Positions 55,070 through 64,000 of a stretch of 64,000 bases of DNA are shown one piece after another. This DNA comes from Adiantum capillus-veneris (taxonomy: Eukaryota; Streptophyta; Polypodiopsida; Polypodiales; Pteridaceae). The translations under genes and the position numbers were made by a program. The stretch spans positions 86,744,525-86,808,524 of the forward strand of contig CM043958.1 in assembly GCA_014529385.2 (NCBI GenBank), written 5' to 3'. The first letter of the stretch is position 1. Each line of letters begins with the position of its first letter. The notes under the pieces are model-generated. The model saw only the letters and a program-made list of their open reading frames with translations, searched no databases and was not told the DNA's origin.

Positions 55070-56962
55070 CATCTCACTTGATGTCTCTTTTGTCTTTGCA
55101 TTTTTTGGTTAGGAAACTCATAGAAGATCGACTCATCTAATTTTGGCATATTTTTGTTTTTTGAGCCACTTGAAATCTTGTCTTCAGCATCGCTCCCAAA
55201 ATCAACGCTCCTCAAATCATGGAGTTTGTCCTCGGCAATGTCATTGAGGTCTCGAACAGAAACTTCATCCACTATTTGTTTGCAATCAATTGTTTCATTG
55301 GTTTCACTGTTGAAGGTCCATATGGCCTTTTCCTCACATAATTTTGGTTGTAAAAGCACTCATTCGTATCGTGATTGGTGTATTTCTGCTCAATGGCATA
55401 CCACTTCAACACTCTTGGAGTGTTGATTGCTTGTAGGCTGTTGCGATCTCAGATTGGGATTTTGTCAATATGTTTGGTTCATTCTACGGATCACTTCTTC
55501 GACCATGATCCACGTTTAATGTGATTGAAGTAGGAGCACTACGTTTTGTAGCTGACTCATTGACCGTAGAAGAGGCACTGTTGATATTTGTGTCTAGTCC
55601 TCCGTTATACCTCTCCATACGGCTTACAGTTGTCGACTAGATATAGTGCTTCCTTAGTGACTTGTTCAAATGTTGTGCATGCCTTTGAGTGTAAGTCCTT
55701 TTTGAGAGTTTTGTTTCTCGAGCCCTCTTTAAAGAGAACTGATAAACAATCGTCTTGCAATAACTCTTGTACTGGACATTTTTCAATGTACTGCTTGAAG
55801 CAAAAAGGTGCTTCCTTCACCTTTTCATTCTCCTTCTGCTTAAAAGCATAAATTTGGGAAGCCATGTTATGCTTGATTCCCCTCTTAGAGAATTCCTCAG
55901 CAAACTCTCACAAGATTTGGGAAATCTCTGTTGTTTAGTGGCTGCAACCAAGTCACTGTCATTCCCAAATCCTTCATACTGCGTATGGAAACCCATCGCT
56001 TGTTTCGCTCTTAAGGTTTGCTTAAATATGAAAACATGTGCGTATGGATCCCCCGATCCGCTATACTTTTTGGGCATACACTTTGCCACTTGAGAAGGTT
56101 GTGTTCTTTGAGTTTTTGCTACCATTCTCATCATTCTAGGCTCTCCTACACTACATCTCTCGTATCATACCCAGTAATAGATGCTCTGGCGGGATTTCGG
56201 TTAGTTACCATCTCCTCCAGTCTTGCATCTCTACCCTCGGTTCTCTCAAGCACCCTTGTGCTGCTAATTGTGTTCACGATATCACTACCTTGATGTGTGG
56301 ACATAAGAACCCTTGAACTCATAGATCCCATCGATCTTGGCTCAAAAAATTATGGTCAACTAAAAGAATCTTCGACTCGAGTTCTAGGTGGACTCACTCT
56401 CGTAGTTTCTGGCCTTGTTGTTACAGAGATAGTAGGTCTGTGCATGCTAGGGGTGATGTAGTACTAATGGAGTGGCCCTCCAAAGTACGTATATCCCTCC
56501 AACTCTTTGCTGCTCACTACAAAATAGTTTCCACCATACTTGTCAAGCATTATTATCTGTGTATCCCTTTCCACTTTGTACGTGAACACATATAAACATT
56601 TTTCCTCCGTTAACTCCCTCACATTGGGTTCACCACACATGTAGTAGAGTATTTTCTCATCGTTATCATATTTGTATAACCCACATGCGTATTGTCTCTG
56701 TTGATGCATGTAGCCACGTTCACTCGCCTAAGCTTGGCATTATGAATGTCCAACTTTGGCGGCTTCTCTTCAAGCTTGACGTCAACCTTCTCTTTTGTAC
56801 ATGTTGATCCCACTTGTCCACAATAAAGGGATCATGCACAACTAAATACATATTTCCTTCCTCATCAAGGTATTTATCGCCACTGTAATCAACGAGCACT
56901 ATGAGCTTAAGCTCACTAGGTTTCTCTTCTCTTTTCATGTTTGGCACCATATTCATTTTCAA
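55070..56962 (-). pseudogene. Decayed gypsy gag region
   Basis: On the minus strand, after N-terminal pieces (56962-56464), it reads KKYSGSGDPYAHVFIFKQTL, then, after a frame change, IYAFKQKENEKVKEA and KQYIEKCPVQELLQDD, the conserved course of a plant gypsy Gag domain. Multiple stops and frame changes are present. No protease or RT follows, so the element is truncated. The primer-site-like sequence at 57464-57483 marks its 5' side. Confidence 0.75.
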
Positions 56963-57463
56963 ATTTTTATTGTAGGAGCAAAAGTTTCATGGGGTTGCTG
57001 TAGTTTGTGATGGTCCTGCTCCCATTTAGTTTCCTCCTTGAAAACTCACACTTTTGGATCCCTCAGCCATATAGGTATAAGATCTCTATGGAGGTATCAG
57101 AAATACTTTCCTCTAAAATCGGCTCTAAGGTTGGCAAAGTCCCTTGATTCATGCTTCCCTCTGTAGAGATATGACTTGTATGATCTCTAGCAGTAAAGTT
57201 TCTATTCTGATAAAACTTGCTTAATCGCATACATCAAGAAAAAATTACGCTTGCAAAACCCTGATATGTTACCTTTTATGGTGCATCTGACCTTCCAATT
57301 AATAGCAAACCTGGTGGCTATAAGTTTACAATTGATCGGTCAGTCAAAATCTATTCGGATCAAAATTTTATCAAATTTTCAACACCAAACACTATTTTGC
57401 TTGTAATATGCACAAATCAAATCCAAATTGAATTTTAAAAAGACTATTATGCTCCTAGGGACT

Positions 57464-57483
57464 AGAGCTAACTCTGGTACCAA
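57464..57483 (-). promoter_or_regulatory. Primer-site-like sequence of the decayed gypsy
   Basis: TTGGTACCAGAGTTAGC on the minus strand resembles a methionine-tRNA primer site and lies upstream of the gag remnant, so an LTR probably begins just above 57484. Confidence 0.55.
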
Positions 57484-57510
57484 TTTGAGCTCACTCTGTT
57501 TGCAGGGGGT

Positions 57511-57864
57511 CATGGATCGTGATCCATGTACCCCAGTATCAGAATATATTAGGGTACATGGATCGCGATCCATATATCACAGTATCAAAATGTATTGAAA
57601 CTTGGCACACATGTCCCTCACAACCTTTGGGTCCCTGCTATGTGGTTTGTATGTGGTTTAATTCCTTTAGATCACCCAAAAGTCACTTCCTAGGTCTGTT
57701 TGGTTGTTTTTGGCCTTGAATAGCTCTTGCCCTGTTTTGACCCACTTTTGGAAGTTTTTTGGTACCCTTGCTTTTAAATAATTTGTTCATATTGGTCGCT
57801 CTGCTATAAGGCTGTATAGTCTATGTCCAAAAATTTAGCAAAGGGACATGGATCGCGATCCATG
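57511..57864. repeat. Three copies of an 18-bp palindrome
   Basis: CATGGATCGTGATCCATG at 57511-57528, CATGGATCGCGATCCATA at 57557-57574 and CATGGATCGCGATCCATG at 57847-57864. The third is a perfect palindrome; the others differ at one base. Confidence 0.9.
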
Positions 57865-59928
57865 TTCCATCAGATCTAATCCCCAAACTTGGCTTAGTGA
57901 TTACTTGCAGTCTATGGATTCTCCCCAACAACTTATTTTTGAATTTGGAAAACTTTTTCTTTATCAAATACCAATTTTTGTGTATGCCTTGTGGTTTTTG
58001 ACTTGCAAATGGTAATTGGATTGATAGTATAAAGGGGAATACACCCAAGGAGTATTTTGTTCTTTTAGTAATGTATGGAATAACTGCTATACATCGTACT
58101 ATCCATTTTGGAGCTCTAGAATAACTTGCCTACTATACCTAGCTTTTTTGGTAGCATATGGAACCATTGCTCTTTAAAAAGTACAAAATTTTGTAATCTG
58201 GCACTATATGGAATATTACTCTATAGCAGTTGAATACCAATTTGGTACTTTTGGTAGTGTATGGGACCACTCCTTTGCAATTCAGTACCCAATTTGGTAC
58301 TATCTAGAGCTATACTACTATCTAAAAATACTCTCCTTGAACATCCAACCACATTAAACCAACTAAAACACCATGATAATGATAATTGCAAGAATAAGAG
58401 ATTACCTAAGAGTCATTGAGAAGATGAATCTATGGGATATTTGACAACACTTTTTCTTCTAGTTCTCTTCTTACACATATCCCTCATGTTAGGTTAATCT
58501 CTTGTTCTAGATGTTTAGAAGGTATAGACCAAATCTTTAGTTTTACATGGGACAATGCTACATCAAGGCAATTGTCTTTGACAAACATCCAATGGCAACG
58601 GTTCATCCTCTTCTTCCATCTCTAGCTAAGAACTTGTTGCAACTATATCCTTTCAATGGGCACCCAAGACGCGAGCCATTATAGATTGATGAATTCATAT
58701 TGTGGTATCAATATTATTCAAGATCGTCTCATCAAAGAGGTTCTCTTGAGACAAAGAACTTGCTTACTGAGTGGACCTCAAGCGGCGTCAATGCGTCACA
58801 AACATCAGAGACAAGACTTGGTTTGACATTTGAATATTTCAACTTAGAGAAAGTTTGACAATGCATAAGCTATTGAAATATCCCCTTTTTCTTATTTATT
58901 GGGAGCCTTGGGTTTTCTCATGCAAAATAATGAAGAGATAAAAGGGGGAGAGCTTGAGATCTTGCAAGCACACCTGTACACAACCAGAGAGCGTATGAAG
59001 AAGATGGAGGAAGAAAGGTGTGAATCACTACTCAAAATAATGAAAAAGTCTACAAAATACCATAGTAGGAAAATACAACATAATGAAATAGCTATATACA
59101 ATGGTCAATATGAAACCTCTAATGAGAGTCAAACTAGCAAGTTAAAAGTACTCTTGAGAGTTAAGTCCAGTAGTGGTACCACTAGTGGATAAATCATTTG
59201 TGTGCTACCTTGTACCAATGATAAATTTGGACAAGAAATCATCTAGGTATACAATGTGTTGAGCTTGATATCTCGACACTTTAAGACCCTTGATTATTTA
59301 GTCTCTTTTAAACATAAGAAAAATATTTTTTTAGTGTACATTAATTTTATTGTTGGGATAGAATGCTTGGTATGCAATGTTGCAAGGTTTTAAAATGAAA
59401 AGCAAGGTCATTTTCATGTTCTGATAGGTTAGACAAATGCTTGGTTCAATTTTGTTTTAAAAAATCTTTTCCTTGATTTTTGTGTCTTTCGGTGCTTTTT
59501 TGTGAAAGTAGGGCCGGATCCTTTTTCTACGAGTTGCAACAAAGCTAGGGTTTAATTTTATAAAAATCTGGCTTTTGAGTGTTTTCCGCACTTTTTGTGG
59601 TTTTTGGCACTTTTCAATGAAAAGTGGGTTCATTTTCTAGTTTAGGGAGGCTAGGTGAAATATGGTTCACCTTTAGAAAATCTTGCTTTTTTTACCTTTT
59701 CGGAATTCCCAAAAAGAAATGTACTTTTTAACATCATCTAGCCACAAAAATATTATTTTGATCACCATATGAGTGAAAAACAACATATGGTGGAGAAACA
59801 AGATTAAACAGATAAATACACCGAGATGCTACGATAAGTTTCATGATTATACGGGACATCAAGATGCTGTTTAGTTCACTTGTGGTCTCATTCGTTTCTT
59901 AGATGCCAATTTAATTGATTGAATTACT

Positions 59929-59963
<35 letters not shown>

Positions 59964-59969
59964 GGGGGG
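59929..59969. repeat. Poly(G) run
   Basis: 34 consecutive G, then A and six more G. Confidence 0.95.
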
Positions 59970-62172
59970 ATGATTTTTACCTAGAGTTGACTCCAAACAC
60001 AAGGCATTTTTTTAGCAAAAGCTCCAAAAAGTGGGAGTTATTCTAGGCCAGAAGAGGGTGCCCAATTTTCTCTCATCGTTGCTCTCTTATGGCAAAGCAA
60101 GAAGCCTTTTGATCACCAATAGTCACTTCTTGTTCATGGTAAGAAGCTCTAAACTCCATAGCCATCATCTCTTTCTCTCTCTATTTTTGTTCTAGAAACT
60201 ACGCTCTCCGTGGTTGCTTTTCTATCTATGTACATAGGCATGTATGGGATTTTTGGTTGTGTACAAGGATGCTCCATTCTTGTTTCAACATATTTAGTAC
60301 ATTGATATATGGTGTATTTATGATAACGTAGATGCATAAAAATCACAATTTTCTTTCATGTCATGTAGGCGATAGGGATGCTATTTTGATCGTATCCCCT
60401 AAGTTTTTTATGAATCAAGCCAAACCCTTTAAATCAAGAATTAAACACATCATTTAGAGCATTTTCTCTTTTATTGTCATGTGAAAATTCCACTCAAGTG
60501 AAAAGTTATGGTCAAAATACAAATTGTTGACCACTTCACTTATTAGAGGTGCAACCAAGGGGGAGTAACATATATAGTCATGGGTTTGATCAACGGTTCT
60601 TCTATGTTCTATGGGATGTTTGATTAGTTTATTTTATGTGTTTGATTTCCATAAGATTATGTGTGGACATATGGTTAGCCAACCTGGGCCATATGGGCAG
60701 TTTTGCATAAGCGGCTTTCTTTTCGTATCACGGTTGTTAGCATGAGTCTCATATGGATGAAGTGATGTAACAAGGTGTTATTCTATGTGATAGGGTTGAT
60801 CTTGATCATTGGTAGAAGGCCAGACAGTCTCTTTTGCATGTCGTGTATGCATCCAAAAACATGGGGAAATCATTTTGCACCTACATGTGAAGTTATGGCA
60901 TATGGTTGATCGAGTGGTGGGATTGTTTTTCATCACGGTTGGCTTGATGTGGTGATGTTGTATGTTGTATGGAACCTTGATAGTTGTGGATGTCTCATGT
61001 GTATGCGTGTATTGCTTTCCACCCTTCTAGGTCAAAACTAGCTCCATGTGCAAAGGGGGTGAGTTGCGGTCATGGTACATCATTTATGCATAATTAAACA
61101 CTTCCAAAATGGTGTTTTGAGATCATGGTTAGTCACTAGTTGTATTTCTTCTTATGCATAAAATTTTCTTTCTTCAAGGGCCATGTATGTTGACTCAATT
61201 TCATTGCCGCATGTATAGTGCAAACTCAAAGTGTGGGAATCCGTTTATTGAGGAATTGGTTTATGGTTAAGGGCTGAAGATCCCTTGTAGTTTTGGTTGT
61301 AATGGCTGGTGTTGTGCTGCCAAAAAATTTCCGACACCCATGTTATGTGCTAAAGTGGTTTTGAATGTGCATCACCTAGAGTAGGGTGGAGTGCTCACCC
61401 ATGTGATCAGGATTGGATTAAGGTTTACGGTTTTGGATTGGATTTTGAAGTGGTCTTTTGATAGTTTATGGCATGCATGTAAGGGTAGAGAACTTCTACA
61501 GTCTGATTTTCCTTGGAAAGGTCTTATTGTGCATATGCAAGATGTTATTCTCTCATGTGTTATGTTTCTCATAATAGTGTTGATATAAGATTAGGGTGCC
61601 TACATCGTTTAGTCTTAAACAAAAGGGCCGATGACCCAACGCTTCGCTGTAAAGGGGATGTGAAGACTGGATCTTTTTTTTTTGTGAGGCTAATCTAATG
61701 GTTAGCGCGTTGGGGATTGGATGACCTATACGGTTAACACATTGGAAATCTTGCCTTAGCTTGGCCTAAACACTCAATGTGGCACCAAAGAGGCATGGTG
61801 CCTACACTGGTATATTCGTTGTTGATTTCCTACCAACTAATGGTATTTAAAATCCTTTCGGATCTCGGGTTCATGGAGGGAGGCAAAGCGACCTCGGGTT
61901 ATGTCTAGCTTAGGTAAGTTGGAGGTGTTTTAGATCGCTCCCGATGAAGAAAAATTCTCTCTATCCATAGTAGAAGCAGATGTGGACGGGTGGACCAGTC
62001 GATCTCACATAGAATCCGGTCCTTCTACTTACTCATTTATGGTCTTGAAGTTATGGTGTACCTAGATTATCTTATGCATTAATTCATGGTTTTCCTATTT
62101 CATTTAGATAGGACATATAAAGATTCTCTTTTGTCATTCTCCTATGTCATCTATGCACTCCATTTCACCCTC

Positions 62173-62173
62173 T

Positions 62174-62234
<61 letters not shown>
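62173..62234. repeat. Compound (CT)n(AT)n microsatellite
   Basis: A short CT tract followed by about 45 bases of AT repeat with one G. Confidence 0.93.
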
Positions 62235-62238
<4 letters not shown>

Positions 62239-62523
62239 ATTTATTTTTCAATGAAATGTGCACATATATTCACCCTCCACTTGGTCATTTTCTTGAGTAC
62301 GCTTTGATTCATACACATTCAGTGGTAGCACTAGTTTCTAGTTACCTCTAGATGCAATTTGGCTCATGGTCGAAACTCTATCCTAGGTAAAGCGCTCAAA
62401 ACTCCTCCTTTGTGTTATCACTTTCACGATTTTGATGTATATTAAAATTTTATACTAGCATAAATTTTATAGTTTTTGCATAGACCCCTGGAAAATAGGT
62501 ATCTCTCATGCACTCCCTCTTAA

Positions 62524-63861
62524 CACTAGTCTGGTAACATAACAGGACATAAAAGTGTCCTTTCGGGGTTTTGGAAAAAAAATCCAAAACCATAGTAGAT
62601 CCACGCATTTTAAAAAATCCTTTCATGAGCTAATAGTTCAAAGAGTACTACATATGGAAAAAAATGATTGATTTGTAAGGATTTTTGTGTCTTGGTCACA
62701 ACAAGCCTCCAAAGTTGATGGACCAGTGCATTTTGCCCAAAACAACCATTTCTTACGGTTTATTGTATATAAATAAGAGTGGGAGTTTTTGTAGGACGTG
62801 AGATAAAATTCCCCGTTAACTTCAATGGGTTGGTGATCAAAACATATGGTTACTTTTGCCTCACTTTTTTTTTGGGCAAAAAGTATAGGTACAAAAAGTT
62901 GCATTTTTGTCATTCTGCAGACCTATTATCAAAGTTTCTATAGTCACATTCAATACAGATACTATATACATGTTTTCTTAGTTCAGTTTGGACCTTTGGA
63001 TCCAAAAGGAGACATGGAGCATGTCAAAAGAATAATGGATCTCTTACTAAGTGGAACCTTGGGGACAATGATGAAGTGCTAAATACAACAAACATAAAAA
63101 AACTGGGTTTAGCATTATGACCTCTAGAATCCTATAGAAACTACTCAATATCTAGCCAAATTTAAGTTATGGTTAGATATGGTTACTACCTACAAAATAC
63201 ACACAATTGGCCTAAGAAACTAGCAACATTGAGAAAGCTACACTTGCTACACTAAAATGTCTCGTATTCTTCAACAATAAAAAAACTCAACCATCATCAT
63301 ATACTATTCTATATAGCATATTAGGTCCCCTAAAACTCAAGGAAGATTACCTTTATGTTATACATGACACTTACACAATCAAAATTGAATTTGGATATCA
63401 TGAGAGCCACCAAAAAAATCATAAAATTGTTAATTTTGGTCCAAAAACAGGATTAGGCAATTCTTGTAATTTGGTCATAACTTTCAATTTTAACACTTAG
63501 TTCTCCCTAGATGCATCAAAACATGTTGAAAACTACAAAGGCTTATCCTCTAGCAATCTTAACCTCACAAATATGAAGTTTAGAGTGGTATAGTTGCAAA
63601 ATTTTGAAAAAAAAAGCCAAAAACATAACCTGTTTTCCCCCCACAGTTTAGGTTCAAAAATGTTGTGCAAGAGTAAGGTTAATGGTGAGATCAATATTCC
63701 AAAAAAATTGTTAAGTTTTTTTCAGCTCATAAGGCAACTTTGTGGATATATAGCACCTAAAAATTCATTTTCATACTCTTCAAATAATTCAAGCAAAATG
63801 GTTATTTAACAGGACACAAAAGTGTCCAAGGACATAAAAGTGTCCTCTTACCAATCTAGTG
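62524..63861. mobile_element. CACTA-like non-autonomous DNA transposon, 1.34 kb
   Basis: The left end is CACTAGTCTGGTAA; the right end, reversed, is CACTAGATTGGTAA. Next to the termini are 16-base palindromic repeats, GGACATAAAAGTGTCC at 62545-62560 and 63830-63845, and GGACACAAAAGTGTCC at 63812-63827, in the position of CACTA subterminal transposase sites. Both flanks read TTAA, symmetric with the termini, so the duplication length is ambiguous. The interior encodes no transposase, so it needs one supplied in trans. A piggyBac-type TTAA element is the alternative. Confidence 0.75.
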
Positions 63862-64000
63862 TTAAGATCAATTTCATATCGCAGTTTCTTTGCATCTAGG
63901 GCCTTCATAAAGATATAGGCCTGCAATTTATCCATCTATCCTCATGAACCTTAGGTCAACGTTTCCATGCATCAAATATATGCTACTAAGGTTGTCACAA
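63862..64000. other. Flank of the CACTA-like element, nothing recognised
   Basis: 139 bases with no ORF or repeat that I can identify. Confidence 0.6.

Larger units (their letters stand above)
57865..62523. other. Unassigned DNA, no gene recognised
   Basis: Contains a lysine/glutamate-rich 97-codon frame at 58899-59192 without known motif, a poly(G) run and a compound CT/TA microsatellite. Probably old LTR and repeat sequence. Confidence 0.5.

Noticed and set aside
61690-61760. A-box-like taatggttagcgcg suggesting a tRNA or SINE
   Set aside because: No B-box at the right distance and no cloverleaf.
1-64000. CRISPR array, bacterial operon structure or organelle DNA
   Set aside because: No regularly spaced repeats with unique spacers, no operons and no organellar genes. 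The spliced gene and retroelements show plant nuclear DNA.

Overview
This is a nuclear window from a land plant with a large, transposon-rich genome. The evidence is a plant-type RRN3 gene with canonical GT-AG introns, Ty1/copia and Ty3/gypsy elements with tRNA-type primer sites, an APE-type LINE, a CACTA-like DNA element and many (GA)n, (CT)n and (GT)n microsatellites. A seed-free plant such as a fern would fit, but that is inference and the species cannot be settled from sequence alone. The only host gene I can support is RRN3/TIF-IA, the RNA polymerase I initiation factor. It lies on the minus strand from 32568 to 8782, in 15 exons that join without a break into 680 codons plus a stop. Thirteen introns are 65-286 nt. 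Two are huge: intron 5 (25622-31558, 5.9 kb) and intron 10 (10014-24554, 14.5 kb), both filled with mobile DNA. Layout: 1-5028 is a Ty1/copia element, cut at its left end by the window. 5029-8781 is unassigned DNA that includes the RRN3 3' flank. Intron 10 holds a minus-strand LINE bounded on both sides by (GA)n, itself interrupted by a decayed chromovirus-like LTR element, then two further 5'-truncated LINE 3' ends, each also next to a (GA)n tract, and a duplicated piece of intron. Intron 5 holds a 119-bp-arm near-perfect hairpin, an old copia remnant and, nested in it, a non-autonomous LTR element with LTRs of about 1 kb. 32569-36030 is the RRN3 5' flank and unassigned DNA. The most complete mobile element is a 13.9-kb Ty3/gypsy element on the minus strand (36902-50770), with roughly 98% similar LTRs, a perfect 5-bp target duplication (gctag), a tRNA-Asp-type primer site and a polypurine tract. 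It sits inside an older, decayed retroelement whose open frame continues on both sides (36055-36901 and 50771-52373). Its Gag, zinc-knuckle/protease, RT-RNaseH-integrase and a fourth unit all lie in one reading frame, separated only by three stop codons. The fourth unit, downstream of integrase, carries a second retropepsin-like domain with a canonical D-T-G-A motif. A small acidic ORF follows, behind a TATA-like box. I regard this arrangement as the most unusual system in the window. From 52374 to the end there is AT-rich DNA, a decayed gypsy gag region (55070-56962, minus), three copies of an 18-bp palindrome, a 34-base poly(G) run, and a 1.34-kb CACTA-like non-autonomous element (62524-63861) with palindromic subterminal repeats.
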